DNA of 64,000 nucleotides from JAAYLN01 sp964592855 (GCA_964592855.1 CAZQKI010000003.1:1-64000), one strand, 5' to 3'. Shown: positions 8,313-16,804, counted from the first letter of the stretch. Numbers and translations: made by a program. The notes: generated by a model from the sequence alone, not told the origin.

Positions 8313-10037
8313 ATGCGTTGGACCCGTTCGCTGATTAACACCTTGCGTGAGGAACCCCAGGAGGCGGAGATCGTCAGCCACAAGCTGATGCTGCGCGCGG
8401 GGTTGATTCGCCGTCTCGGCGGCGGCCTCTACACCTTCATGCCGCTGGGCTTGCGTGCCTTGCGCAAGGTCGAGCGGATCGTCCGCGAGGAGATGGACCG
8501 TGCGGGTGCCCTCGAGATTCTGATGCCTGCGCTTCAACCTTCCGAGCTCTGGGAGCAGTCGGGCCGCCTCGGCGCGATGGGCGCGAGCATGTTCAGGCTG
8601 CGGGACCGCGCGGAGCGGACGCTGGTTCTCGGGCCGACGCATGAGGAGGTCGTGACCGATCTCGCCGCCCGCGAAATCAATTCGTACCGTCAGCTTCCCT
8701 GCACGCTCTACCAGATCCAGACGAAGTTCCGCGACGAGATCCGTCCGCGCTTCGGCCTGATGCGCGCCAAGGAATTCATCATGAAGGACGCCTACAGCTT
8801 CGACGTCAGCCTGGACGCGGCCGATGCCAGCTACCAGGCGATGTACGACGCCTACGTGAGGATCTTCGCCCGCTGCGGGCTGGAGACGCGCCCCGTCGAG
8901 GCCGACACGGGCGACATCGGGGGCAACTGGTCACACGAGTTCATGGTCATGGCGGATGCGGGGGAGGACGCCATCATCCTCTGCGACGCCTGCGCCTATG
9001 CCGCCAACCAGGAGCGTGCCGAGCGCCGTCCGGCGGCCGCGACCGCGGCGGCGGCGACGCTCGCGCTGGAAGCGGTCGAGACGCCGAACGTGCGGACGAT
9101 CGACGAGGTGGCGCGTTTTCTGAATTGCCCGCCGCGGCAGCTGGTCAAGACGATCATCTGCCTGATCGACGGCCAGCCGGCGGCGGTGCTGGTCGAAGGT
9201 GACCGCGAGCTCAACCTGCACAAGCTGAAGCGCGCCGTGGGCGCCCGGAGCGTGGAGCTGGCCGACGAAGCGGCCATCCTGAAGGCCACGGGGGCGCCGA
9301 TCGGGTTTGCCGGTCCGGCGGGTCTGAAGATTCCGATCTACGCCGACCGCGCGCTGCAGGGGGCGACGGACCGCGTCAGCGGCGCCAACCGCGCCGACAC
9401 CCATGTGCGCCATCTGGACCTGGCCCGCGATGCGTCGGTGACGGCCTTTCACGATCTGGCGCTGGTCGTGGCCGGCGATGATTGTCCGCACTGTGCAGGC
9501 AAGCTGATCGAGAAGCGCGGCATCGAGGTCGGGCATGTCTTCAAGCTCGGCACCAAGTACACCGAGTCTTTCAACGCCAAGTTTCTGGGCGAGCAGGGAG
9601 GGGCGGCGGAGACGATCGTCATGGGCTGCTACGGCATCGGCGTGACGCGCACCCTGCAGGCGGTCATCGAGCAGCGGCATGATGGAGACGGGATACTCTG
9701 GCCGGCCTCGGTCGCGCCCTACGCCGTTGCGCTGTTGCTGCTGGATCCCAAAGACCCGAAGGTTGCGGCGGCCGTCACGAAGCTGGAGGCCGAGTTGGAG
9801 GCGCTCGGGCTGGACGTGCTGGTCGACGACCGGGAGGAGCGTCCCGGCGTGAAGTTCAAGGATGCCGATCTGATCGGGTGTCCCTTCCGCGTCGTGGCGG
9901 GCGCGAAGGCCCTGGCGAAGGACTGCGTGGAAGTGCGTCCGCGCGGGGCGAAGGAGAGCGTGCTGGTTCCGGTGGCCGAAGTTGCGGCTTGGCTGGATGG
10001 TCGGTATCGTGAATCATTGAAGACGGTGAACGCGTAG
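8313..10037 (+). CDS. proS: Prolyl-tRNA synthetase, bacterial type
   Basis: The 574-residue protein charges tRNA-Pro with proline in the cytoplasm. Class II motifs are visible: the N-terminal GGGLYTFMPLG and PALQPSELW region, motif 2 (QTKFRDEIRPRFGLMRAKEF), and motif 3 (VMGCYGIGVTR). Residues of about 230-380 form the inserted YbaK-like editing domain (RFLNCPPRQLVKTIICLIDG), which hydrolyses Ala-tRNA-Pro. The C-terminal anticodon-binding domain follows from about 465. Full length matches the bacterial family. I chose ATG 8313 because the conserved MRWTRSLINTLRE start and the GGAG at 8301 fit it. An in-frame ATG at 8202 would add 37 atypical residues and would lie in the promoter. Confidence 0.95.
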   Translation: MRWTRSLINTLREEPQEAEIVSHKLMLRAGLIRRLGGGLYTFMPLGLRALRKVERIVREEMDRAGALEILMPALQPSELWEQSGRLGAMGASMFRLRDRAERTLVLGPTHEEVVTDLAAREINSYRQLPCTLYQIQTKFRDEIRPRFGLMRAKEFIMKDAYSFDVSLDAADASYQAMYDAYVRIFARCGLETRPVEADTGDIGGNWSHEFMVMADAGEDAIILCDACAYAANQERAERRPAAATAAAATLALEAVETPNVRTIDEVARFLNCPPRQLVKTIICLIDGQPAAVLVEGDRELNLHKLKRAVGARSVELADEAAILKATGAPIGFAGPAGLKIPIYADRALQGATDRVSGANRADTHVRHLDLARDASVTAFHDLALVVAGDDCPHCAGKLIEKRGIEVGHVFKLGTKYTESFNAKFLGEQGGAAETIVMGCYGIGVTRTLQAVIEQRHDGDGILWPASVAPYAVALLLLDPKDPKVAAAVTKLEAELEALGLDVLVDDREERPGVKFKDADLIGCPFRVVAGAKALAKDCVEVRPRGAKESVLVPVAEVAAWLDGRYRESLKTVNA

Positions 10038-10049
10038 AGAGGGGATAAC

Positions 10050-10427
10050 ATGGAACACTTGCCGAAGAAACCACGTCCGGGGCGCCGTGCGCGCGCGCTG
10101 CACGAAACCATGACGCGTCGTGAACTGGCGCAGAAGATCCACGAGAAGCTGGACAAGCGGCGCTCCTCCAGCGAGATGCTGGAATATGTGCAGGCGATGA
10201 TCGACTGCATGACAGAGGCGATGCTGGAGGGACGCCATATCGAGTTCCGGGATTTTGGCGTCTTTGAAGTGGTTGAGCGCAAGGCGCGGTTGGGACGCAA
10301 TCCCAAGAAGCCGGACGATGTTTTCGAAATACCGCCCCGCAGGGTCATCAAGTTCAAGGTCGCGCGGAAGTTGTCGGTGCGCATTGCGATGGCCCAAGTG
10401 CCGGGCGTTAACAACGGAATGAAATGA
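10050..10427 (+). CDS. HU/IHF-family nucleoid protein with basic N-terminal extension
   Basis: A 125-residue DNA-bending protein. After a basic leader of about 28 residues (KKPRPGRRARALHETMT) come the HU/IHF elements: the helical RRELAQKIHEKL start, GRHIEFRDFGVFEVVERKAR, then GRNPKK and IPPRRVIKFKVARKL. The RNPxx arm tip that intercalates DNA is present as RNPKK. It is about 30 residues longer than E. coli HU because of the basic extension. It lies between proS and hisS, 12 bases after proS, and its stop overlaps the hisS start (ATGA), so all three are probably co-translated. Whether it acts as HU or as a site-specific IHF-like protein cannot be told. Confidence 0.85.
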   Translation: MEHLPKKPRPGRRARALHETMTRRELAQKIHEKLDKRRSSSEMLEYVQAMIDCMTEAMLEGRHIEFRDFGVFEVVERKARLGRNPKKPDDVFEIPPRRVIKFKVARKLSVRIAMAQVPGVNNGMK

Positions 10428-11728
10428 TGGATGCCCTGAACCGGATCAACAGCACGGAACCGATGTCGTTCGAGCCCCCCCGCGGCATGCGGGATTTCTA
10501 CCCGGAGGAGATGGCCTGGCGGAACCGCATTTTCGAAGCCTTCCGCCGGGCGGCCGACCGGTTTGGCTTTGCACCTTACGATGCCTGCGTCGTCGAGCGG
10601 CTGGAACTGCTCCAGCGCAAAAGCGGCGAAGAGGTCTCCGAGCAGATCTACGGCTTCGAGGACAAGAGCGGGCGCAAGCTCGCGTTGCGGCCGGAGATGA
10701 CGCCGACGCTGGCGCGGATGATCGCGGCGCGGCAGGGGCAGTTGCAGTTTCCGCTCAAGTGGTCGGCGATCGCGCAATGCTTCCGCTACGAGCGGATGAC
10801 GCGGGGGCGGAAGCGCGAGCATTACCAGTGGAACCTGGACATCGTCGGCGAAGCCGGCGTGAGCGCGGAGGTGGAAGTGCTGGCCGCCGCGGCGCTGGCG
10901 TTGCAGTTGATGGGGATGCCCGACGACGCCTACCGCATCCATGTGAACAACCGCGCGCTGCTGAGCGAGCTCCTGCTGAAGCTCGGCATCGAGGCCCGGC
11001 ACCATGCCGCCGTGTTCCTCGCGCTGGACAAGCGGGGCAAGCTGCCGGACGCGGAGATCACGGCCTTGCTGACCGCCGAAGGGCTGCCGCAAGGCGTCAT
11101 CGACCGCGCCTTCGAGCTGATGGCCGTGCAAAGTCTCGACCAGGCGGCGGCGATGGCCGGCGAAGGTTCTCCGGCTGTTGCGCGTCTGCGCGAACTCTTC
11201 GACCTGGCGGGGCGCTATGGCATCGCGGACCGGATGGTTTTCGACATCTCCGTCATCCGGGGCCTGGCCTACTACACGGACATTGTCTTCGAGGCGTTTG
11301 ATGCGCAACGCCAGTGCCGGGCGATTTTCGGCGGCGGCCGCTACGACAATCTGCTGACGGCCATCGGCGGCGTGCCCACGCCCGCCGTCGGCATCGGCTT
11401 CGGCGACGTGGTCATCGTGGACGTGTTGAAGGCGCTTCTCGGCGACGAGGCGGGAGCGGCGCGCGAAGGCGTCGCCATCGGCTACATGTTCGCCGAACAG
11501 CGGAATGCGGCGGTGGCGCTGGCGGTTCGCCTGCGCAACGAGGGGCGCCCCGTGAATCTTTCGCTCGCCCCGCAGAAGCCCAAGGCCTTTTTTGCCCGCG
11601 CCGGCGCCGGGACCTGCAGCCATGCGGTTTTCATCGGCCCCGACGACGTGGCGGCGTCGCGTGCGCAGATGAAGGATCTGGCCACGCGCGAGGCCATTGA
11701 CATCACGCTGCAAGCAGAGGGTATTTGA
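10424..11728 (+). CDS. hisS: Histidyl-tRNA synthetase
   Basis: The 434-residue class II enzyme charges tRNA-His. Visible motifs are motif 1 (PPRGMRDFYPEEMAWRN), motif 2 (CFRYERMTRGRKREHYQWN), and the histidine-specific loops GLAYYTDIVFE and FGGGRYDNLL. A short anticodon-binding domain closes the protein. The FRYE-R-x-GR-REH-Q pattern and the presence of a C-terminal domain argue for the synthetase rather than the HisZ regulatory paralogue. GLAYYTD differs from the common GLDYYT by one residue, as in some HisS subfamilies. The start overlaps the preceding gene by four bases. A tRNA-His gene lies about 2 kb downstream (13687). Confidence 0.9.
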   Translation: MMDALNRINSTEPMSFEPPRGMRDFYPEEMAWRNRIFEAFRRAADRFGFAPYDACVVERLELLQRKSGEEVSEQIYGFEDKSGRKLALRPEMTPTLARMIAARQGQLQFPLKWSAIAQCFRYERMTRGRKREHYQWNLDIVGEAGVSAEVEVLAAAALALQLMGMPDDAYRIHVNNRALLSELLLKLGIEARHHAAVFLALDKRGKLPDAEITALLTAEGLPQGVIDRAFELMAVQSLDQAAAMAGEGSPAVARLRELFDLAGRYGIADRMVFDISVIRGLAYYTDIVFEAFDAQRQCRAIFGGGRYDNLLTAIGGVPTPAVGIGFGDVVIVDVLKALLGDEAGAAREGVAIGYMFAEQRNAAVALAVRLRNEGRPVNLSLAPQKPKAFFARAGAGTCSHAVFIGPDDVAASRAQMKDLATREAIDITLQAEGI

Positions 11729-11729
11729 C

Positions 11730-12521
11730 ATGATGAAGATCAGCGTTTCATCGGCGCGGTGCACGCGTTGCGGGCGATGTCAGCGGGTCTGCCCGATGAA
11801 GCTTTTCAACGTCGACCCTCAGGCCGCGACCACACCGAAGGACGACGCCAACGAAAGGTGCCTCGCGTGCGGGCACTGCGTGGCCGCCTGTCCGACCGGG
11901 GCGATTCTTCTGGATGGCGTCCGCCCGGACACCCTGGAGAGCGCGAATGGACCGCTCCCCGGCTTCGATGATGTGCGACGTCTGGTGGTGCGGCGCCGTT
12001 CGGTGCGCCTCTATCAGAATCGTCTGGTTCCCAAGAGCGAGGTGGCGCGGATCATCGATGCCGCGCGCTGGTCGCCGACGGCCATGAACCGGCAGCAGGT
12101 TGGCTGGACGGTGGTCATGCAGCCCGAGCGGGTCAAGGAGATCGCCGGGCAAGTGGTTGAATACATGCGGTTGAAGGGGGGGCGCGACGGAATCGTCGGA
12201 GCCTGGGATCATGGCTTTGATCCGGTCATGCGCGGCGCGCCGCATTTCATCGCCGCCCATGCCGCCACGGATGATCGCTGGGCGCAGACCGATTGCGTCG
12301 TCGCGACGACGATGGTCGATCTGCTGGCGCGGGCCGCCGGCATCGGCACCTGCTGGGGCGGCTTCTTTCTGTTGACGGCCCAGGAGCATCGTCCGATTGC
12401 CGATGCGCTCGGCATCCCCGCGGACCATACGTTTTATGGCGGCTTGATGCTGGGATACCCGCTGGCGGCCTATCTGCGGATTCCAGTGCGGAAGCCAGCC
12501 GCGGTCTCGTGGCTGGATTGA
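11730..12521 (+). CDS. Nitroreductase-family flavoprotein with N-terminal 2[4Fe-4S] ferredoxin domain
   Basis: The 263-residue protein starts with two ferredoxin cluster motifs, CTRCGRCQRVCP (about residues 10-21) and CLACGHCVAACP (about 48-59). A nitroreductase domain follows (about 85-255), with RRSVRLYQN and AARWSPTAMNRQQ for FMN binding and GTCWGGFF near the end. Electrons probably pass from the iron-sulphur clusters to FMN and then to an unknown acceptor. Fused proteins of this type are common in anaerobes, which hints at an anaerobic or fermentative host. The ATG at 11730 has GCAGAGGG upstream and lies just after the hisS stop. The physiological substrate cannot be inferred. Confidence 0.85.
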   Translation: MMKISVSSARCTRCGRCQRVCPMKLFNVDPQAATTPKDDANERCLACGHCVAACPTGAILLDGVRPDTLESANGPLPGFDDVRRLVVRRRSVRLYQNRLVPKSEVARIIDAARWSPTAMNRQQVGWTVVMQPERVKEIAGQVVEYMRLKGGRDGIVGAWDHGFDPVMRGAPHFIAAHAATDDRWAQTDCVVATTMVDLLARAAGIGTCWGGFFLLTAQEHRPIADALGIPADHTFYGGLMLGYPLAAYLRIPVRKPAAVSWLD

Positions 12522-12546
12522 GCCTGCGTCGCGCGGAGGAATGGTG

Positions 12547-13347
12547 ATGAAGTATTCCTTTATGAGTTTTTCGACGCCGGAACTCGATTTGGCCGCCGTG
12601 CTGGATGTCGCGCGGCGCATCGGGTACGACGGCATCGAGCCGCGTCTGGACTCGGGCCATGCCCATGGCATCGAGGTCGGTCTGTCCCGTGAACGGTGCG
12701 ACGCCGTCCGTGCGCAGGCCGCCGATGCCGGGATTGAGCTGGCCTGCCTGGCCACCTCCCTGAAGTTTGCCGATCCCGCCGCGACGGAGACGGTGCTGGC
12801 GCAGACCCGCGAACGGATCGACCTGGCCGGCAACCTGGGCGTCAAGACCGTGCGTGTGTTCGGCGGCAAGATCCCGGACGGCATTGAGCGTGAGCAGGCG
12901 ATCGACCAGGTCGCCCGGTGCCTCGCCGCCGTGGCCGACCAGGCGGAGGCGCGCGGCGTGACGCTGTGCCTCGAGACGCATGACGACTGGTGTGACCCGC
13001 GTCACGTGGCCGCCGTCATGCTTCGGGTCGGCCAGCCGGGCATCGCCGTCAACTGGGATATCATGCATCCGGTCCGGACGGGCAAGGCGACCATTGGCGA
13101 ATCCTTTGAAACGCTCCGGCCCTGGATCCGCCACGTCCATGTGCACGACGGGGTGGGTCGGGAACTCAAGATGGTGCCGATCGGCACGGGCGAGATCGAC
13201 CACCGGTCCGCGCTGGCCTGCCTGGCTGCGGCGGAATATGGCGGATTCATCAGCGGCGAATGGATCCGGTGGGAACCGTACGCGACGCACCTCCCGCGCG
13301 AGCTGGAAACGCTGAAGCGCTACGAACGGGCGGCGCGGGGGGGATAG
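12547..13347 (+). CDS. Sugar phosphate isomerase/epimerase-like TIM-barrel protein
   Basis: A 266-residue protein of the xylose-isomerase-like TIM-barrel family. Typical features are the opening FMSFSTPELDLAAVLDVARR, then GYDGIEPRLDS, CLETHDDW in the middle, NWDIMHPVRTG, HVHVHDGVG, and the C-terminal GEWIRWEP. The ETHDD, NWD and HVHVHD residues match the divalent-metal site of such isomerases. Substrates in this family are inositols, ketoses and related sugars; the exact one is unknown. GGAGGA at 12535-12540 touches the ATG at 12541, so the in-frame ATG at 12547, six bases on, is the better start. It follows the nitroreductase by 25 bases. Confidence 0.8.
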   Translation: MKYSFMSFSTPELDLAAVLDVARRIGYDGIEPRLDSGHAHGIEVGLSRERCDAVRAQAADAGIELACLATSLKFADPAATETVLAQTRERIDLAGNLGVKTVRVFGGKIPDGIEREQAIDQVARCLAAVADQAEARGVTLCLETHDDWCDPRHVAAVMLRVGQPGIAVNWDIMHPVRTGKATIGESFETLRPWIRHVHVHDGVGRELKMVPIGTGEIDHRSALACLAAAEYGGFISGEWIRWEPYATHLPRELETLKRYERAARGG

Positions 13348-13353
13348 GGGCGC

Positions 13354-13612
13354 GATTCAACTTTGTTGAATCCGCACCCGATTCAGGCGTTAGGAGTTAG
13401 GCGTTAGGAGTTAGAAGATTCCATAAAGGGTGTTCTTGGTGTCTTCATGATGAAGACTCAAAGCTTTTTGCGGCAAGCCTGATCCTGAGAAGACTCAAGC
13501 TCAAAAAGGGCACCATGTTTTCGCGGGTTGTTGCGCAGACAATGCCTAACTCCTAACGCCTAGCGCCTAACTCCTTTGGTGCGATTCAGTTTCAACTAAA
13601 CTGAATCGCACC
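13354..13612. repeat. Palindrome-bounded intergenic element
   Basis: This 259-base segment sits between the isomerase and tRNA-His. Its left edge is a perfect hairpin, GATTCAAC-TTT-GTTGAATC (13354-13372). Its right edge is a perfect 15-bp hairpin, GGTGCGATTCAGTTT-CAACT-AAACTGAATCGCACC (13578-13612). Inside these lie inverted arrays: TTAGGAGTTAGGCGTTAGGA on the left (from 13390) and CTAACTCCTAACGCC on the right (13545-13574). The core of about 130 bases has no gene. Its architecture resembles a miniature inverted-repeat element, but no transposase or target duplication is visible. Confidence 0.6.
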
Positions 13613-13639
13613 CGGGGGATAGAGCAAAACATTTTGGGT

Positions 13640-13668
13640 TTGCTTTTTCGGGGGGGATTCACTACGAT
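13640..13668 (+). promoter_or_regulatory. Candidate promoter for tRNA-His
   Basis: TTGCTT at 13640-13645 and TACGAT at 13663-13668 are separated by 17 bases. The predicted transcription start near 13676 lies about ten bases before the tRNA, as expected for a monocistronic tRNA gene. The call is by consensus match only. Confidence 0.45.
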
Positions 13669-13686
13669 TGTGGTGTTTTCCGACAT

Positions 13687-13763
13687 GGCGATAGTAGCTC
13701 AGTTGGTAGAGCGCCAGATTGTGGTTCTGGATGTCGCGGGTTCGAGCCCCGTCCATCGCCCCA
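13687..13763 (+). tRNA. tRNA-His (anticodon GTG)
   Basis: The cloverleaf is readable by eye: the acceptor strand GCGATAG with the histidine-specific extra G at 13687, TAGCTC and GGTAGAGC in the D arm, CCAGA-TTGTGGT-TCTGG as the anticodon arm with GTG, TTCGAGC in the T loop, and CCATCGC-C-CCA at the 3' end. The CCA is encoded. The extra 5' G opposite C73 is the identity element for HisRS. One A-C mismatch occurs in the acceptor stem. The gene has its own promoter-like sequence and a strong terminator right after it. Confidence 0.93.
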
Positions 13764-13768
13764 TTTTC

Positions 13769-13804
13769 AAGACCGGTGGGTGAAGACCCGCCGGTCTTTT
13801 TTTT
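13769..13804 (+). terminator. Rho-independent terminator after tRNA-His
   Basis: AAGACCGGTGGGT, a GAAG loop and ACCCGCCGGTCTT form a long GC-rich stem followed by a run of T to 13804. It lies six bases after the tRNA CCA end and should terminate the tRNA transcript. Confidence 0.85.
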
Positions 13805-13908
13805 ACGGCGGTGCGCCTGGACCGCAAAAAGCCTCTGGTTTCCATGCGGTTCTGTCATTTGCGGTTCATTTTTGCTCGTTTATTGCTTGAATCAGCGAAG
13901 CCAAACAG

Positions 13909-13937
13909 TTGTCAAAGGACGGCTGTTCCGGTAAAAT
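13909..13937 (+). promoter_or_regulatory. Candidate strong promoter of the fab gene cluster
   Basis: TTGTCA (13909-13914) and TAAAAT (13932-13937) are spaced by 17 bases, close to the sigma-70 consensus. It leaves a leader of about 135 bases before fabH at 14080. The leader contains an 8-bp stem, GAGGGGTT/AACCCCTC, at 14012-14042 with a 15-base loop. Confidence 0.55.
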
Positions 13938-14011
13938 ACCGCCGACCGTCGACGTTCAGTGCGAACTGCCGCTGTTGTTTAAACATTACGGCAAGACGGA
14001 AATGGAATTGA

Positions 14012-14042
14012 GAGGGGTTTGCTGCGGCTTCGACAACCCCTC
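14012..14042 (+). promoter_or_regulatory. Stem-loop in the fabH leader
   Basis: GAGGGGTT (14012-14019) pairs perfectly with AACCCCTC (14035-14042) around a 15-base loop. It sits 37 bases before the fabH ATG and has no T run, so it is not a classic terminator. It may affect leader stability or act as a regulator site. Function is not known. Confidence 0.35.
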
Positions 14043-14079
14043 CACCGACTGGAGTCAGCAGACGAGAGAAGGTCTTTTT

Positions 14080-15078
14080 ATGTCAAAGAGTGTTGTGATT
14101 CGTTCATTGGGTGCCTGTCTGCCCAACCGGCGCGTTTCGAATGACGAGTTGGCGCAGCAGATGAACGTGGATACCTCGGATGAGTGGATTCGTTCCCATA
14201 CGGGGATCGGGTGGCGTCATATCATCGACGACGGTCAGACCAATGCCGACTTGGGGATGGTTGCTGCGCGCGAGGCCCTGACGCGGGCCGGGGTTGAAGC
14301 AGCCGACATTGACCTGATCATCCTTTCGACGACCACGCCCGATTACATCGGCTGCCCGTCGACGGCCTGTCTGGTCCAGGATAAGATCGGCGCGATCAAT
14401 GCCATGGCCTTTGACATTACCGCGGCCTGTTCAGGCTTCGTGTACGGGGTGACGGTTGCCAAGAGCATGCTGCTGACCGGACTTGCCCGGCGCGCCCTGG
14501 TCGTCAGTTCGGAAGCGCTGACCCGGGTGACGGACTGGTCGGACCGCAACACCTGCGTCCTGTTCGGCGATGGCGCCGGCGTGGCGCTGTTGGAAGTCTC
14601 CGACGCCGAAAATCAGGGCATTCTGAATACGCGCCTGCGTGCGGACGGCAGCGGATGGGAATACATTGTGACGCGGGACGGGGGCTGTGCCAACCCCTAT
14701 CAACGTGGCAAGATGGCCCAGCGGAATCCGCCCGTGATCGAAATGAAGGGCAAGAAGGTCTATGCCTTCGCCATCAAGGCGATTCCCGAGATTGTGCAGG
14801 GACTGGTCGCGGATGCCGGGATCACCCTGGAAGACGTCAAGTGGATTGTTCCGCATCAGGCCAACGGACGGATCATTCAGGCGGCTGCGAGCCAGATGCA
14901 GATTCCGGAGTCCCGGTTCTTCGTGAATCTCGAACAGCGCGCCAACACGTCGAGCGCGTCAATTCCGATTGCCCTTTATGATTTGGAGGCGCAGGGAGGA
15001 CTGCAGCGCGGCGATCTCATCGCCATCGTGGGGTTTGGCGGAGGTTTGACATCTGCCGGCGCGTTGATTCGCTGGTAG
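14080..15078 (+). CDS. fabH: Beta-ketoacyl-ACP synthase III
   Basis: A 332-residue KAS III that condenses acetyl-CoA with malonyl-ACP to start fatty-acid synthesis. The catalytic triad is visible: Cys in ITAACSGFVYG, His in WIVPHQANGRII, and Asn in RANTSSASIPIAL. The opening VVIRSLGACLPNRRVSNDEL and the ending GFGGGLTSAGALIRW are characteristic. ATG 14080 is chosen because AAGG lies eight bases upstream and the family starts here. An upstream TTG at 13909 would overlap the predicted promoter. It leads a fabH-fabF-fabZ cluster with no acpP, fabD or fabG adjacent. Confidence 0.93.
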   Translation: MSKSVVIRSLGACLPNRRVSNDELAQQMNVDTSDEWIRSHTGIGWRHIIDDGQTNADLGMVAAREALTRAGVEAADIDLIILSTTTPDYIGCPSTACLVQDKIGAINAMAFDITAACSGFVYGVTVAKSMLLTGLARRALVVSSEALTRVTDWSDRNTCVLFGDGAGVALLEVSDAENQGILNTRLRADGSGWEYIVTRDGGCANPYQRGKMAQRNPPVIEMKGKKVYAFAIKAIPEIVQGLVADAGITLEDVKWIVPHQANGRIIQAAASQMQIPESRFFVNLEQRANTSSASIPIALYDLEAQGGLQRGDLIAIVGFGGGLTSAGALIRW

Positions 15079-15125
15079 AGCGTGTGAGCAAACTGAAACG
15101 TCCATGCCGATAACAAGGAACTAAT

Positions 15126-16376
15126 ATGCAGCGTAGAGTGGTGATCACAGGACTGGGCACGATAAACCCATTGGGCAATGATGTGGCATCCTTTTGGGAG
15201 GGTATACAGCAGGGGCGCAGCGGCGTCGGCCCCATCACCCGCTTTGATCCGGCTGCCCTGGAAGTCAAGATCGCGGCGGAGGTCAAGGGATTTGTCCCCG
15301 ACCAGTGGATGGATGCCAAGGCAGCCCGCAAGATGGCGCTTTTTTCGCAGTATGCCGTGGCCGCCACGGCGCAGGCGCTGCAGGATGCCGGCTTGAACCA
15401 GGAGACCCTCGAACCGCTCCGCACGGGCATTGTCATCGGCAATGGCATCGGCGGATATGAAATCATCGAAGAGTCGATGGGCAAGTATTTTGCACAGGGT
15501 CCGCGCCGCATTCTCCCCTTCACGGTGCCGCAGATCATCTCGAACGAGGCGGCCGGCAATGTGGCCATGGCCTTTGGCATCAAGGGTTTTGCGCTGACCA
15601 GCGTGACCGCTTGCGCGTCGGGTACGGATGCGTTGGGCGCGGCGCTTGACCTGGTGCGCCACGGGCGCTGCGATGTCTGTGTTTCCGGAGGGACGGAATC
15701 CGCGATCACGGGGTTCGGCATAGCCGGGTTCCAGGTCATCCGCGCGCTCTCCACCAAGTACAACGCGACCCCTGCCAAGGCCAGCCGTCCGTTCGACCGG
15801 GACCGGGATGGATTCATCATGGGCGAGGGGGCCGGCATTCTCATTCTCGAATCGCTGGATCATGCGCTGGCCCGCGGGGCCCGGATCTATGCCGAACTGG
15901 CGGGGTATGGCGTCACCTGCGACGCCTACCACCTGACGGCCCCCGATCCCGAGGGCGCGGGCGGGGCGCGGGCCATCAAGCTGGCCTTGGAAGATGCCGG
16001 CATCCGGCCGGACGAGGTGCAATACTACAACGCCCACGGCACCTCCACGCCGATCAACGACCCGCTGGAGACCAAGATGATCAAGCTGGCCTTCGGCGAC
16101 CATGCCAGGGCCATGAAGATTTCAAGCACCAAAAGCATGACGGGGCATCTGATTGCCGCGGCAGGTGCGGTCGAGGCACTGGCCTGCGTCCTGGCGATTC
16201 AAAATGGATTCTACCCACCGACGATCAACTTGGAAAATCAGGATGTCGAAGGCGGTTGCGATCTCGACTATGTGCCGAACCATGGGGTTCGCGGCGACAT
16301 TGAGGTTGCCGTCTCCGGTTCGCTTGGCTTTGGCGGACATAATGCCGTAATTGTCATGAGGAAATACCGAACATGA
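15126..16376 (+). CDS. fabF: Beta-ketoacyl-ACP synthase II
   Basis: A 416-residue KAS I/II-type condensing enzyme for fatty-acid elongation. The start RRVVITGLGTINPLGNDV, the catalytic Cys in SVTACASGTDALG, the two catalytic His in YYNAHGTSTPINDPLE and SMTGHLIAAAGAVEAL, and the FGFGGHN-type end (LGFGGHNAVIV) are all present. AAGGA precedes the ATG by seven bases. It begins 47 bases after fabH, and its stop overlaps the start of fabZ (ATGA), indicating co-translation. Distinguishing FabF from FabB by eye is uncertain; length and motifs favour FabF. Confidence 0.92.
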   Translation: MQRRVVITGLGTINPLGNDVASFWEGIQQGRSGVGPITRFDPAALEVKIAAEVKGFVPDQWMDAKAARKMALFSQYAVAATAQALQDAGLNQETLEPLRTGIVIGNGIGGYEIIEESMGKYFAQGPRRILPFTVPQIISNEAAGNVAMAFGIKGFALTSVTACASGTDALGAALDLVRHGRCDVCVSGGTESAITGFGIAGFQVIRALSTKYNATPAKASRPFDRDRDGFIMGEGAGILILESLDHALARGARIYAELAGYGVTCDAYHLTAPDPEGAGGARAIKLALEDAGIRPDEVQYYNAHGTSTPINDPLETKMIKLAFGDHARAMKISSTKSMTGHLIAAAGAVEALACVLAIQNGFYPPTINLENQDVEGGCDLDYVPNHGVRGDIEVAVSGSLGFGGHNAVIVMRKYRT

Positions 16377-16804
16377 GTGCCGACATCACAAAACTGCTGC
16401 CCCACCGCAAACCCTTTCTCTTCCTCGACGATGTCGCGACGCGCGAGGACGGCGTGATTACCGGTTTGCACCGGTATGACGATAATGAATTTTTCTTTTC
16501 GGGACATTTCCCCGGATATCCCGTGGTTCCCGGCGTCATTCTGGTCGAGTCGATGGCGCAATGCGGAGGTGCCGCATTGGTGCAGGATGGGGCCATTCCC
16601 AGCAAATTCCATTTCTTCCTCGCGACGGTGAGGGACGTCAAATTCAGGCGGAAGGTCACACCCGGCGAAACTGTGCGTTTTGAAATTCGCACGATGCGCG
16701 TCACGAAGAAGATGTTTCGCCAGCGGGGACTGTGCTATGTTGGCGATGAGCTCACGGCAGAGGCGGAGTGGATGTGCATCATCACACCCCAGGGGGCCGA
16801 TTAG
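16373..16804 (+). CDS. fabZ: 3-hydroxyacyl-ACP dehydratase, FabZ-like hotdog protein
   Basis: The 143-residue protein has the FabZ hotdog pattern: LLPHRKPFLFLDDV at the start, then FFFSGHFPGYPVVPGVILVE with the catalytic His of GHFPG and the following helix (ESMAQCGG). The catalytic Glu of FabZ normally lies in that helix, here ILVESMAQ. It should dehydrate beta-hydroxyacyl-ACP in fatty-acid synthesis. The four-base overlap with fabF fixes its start. A FabA-type isomerase is less likely because of the PHRxPFLxxD motif. Confidence 0.88.
   Translation: MSADITKLLPHRKPFLFLDDVATREDGVITGLHRYDDNEFFFSGHFPGYPVVPGVILVESMAQCGGAALVQDGAIPSKFHFFLATVRDVKFRRKVTPGETVRFEIRTMRVTKKMFRQRGLCYVGDELTAEAEWMCIITPQGAD

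Noticed and set aside
10424..11728. HisZ regulatory paralogue instead of HisS
   Set aside because: The motif 2 Arg, the GLAYYTD histidine loop and an anticodon-binding domain are present, and no his biosynthesis genes are nearby.
9719..11764. Long minus-strand open frame across hisS and the HU-like gene
   Set aside because: It is an antisense shadow of clear synthetase and HU-like genes in GC-rich DNA. Its translation is low-complexity Arg/Gly/His sequence without motifs.
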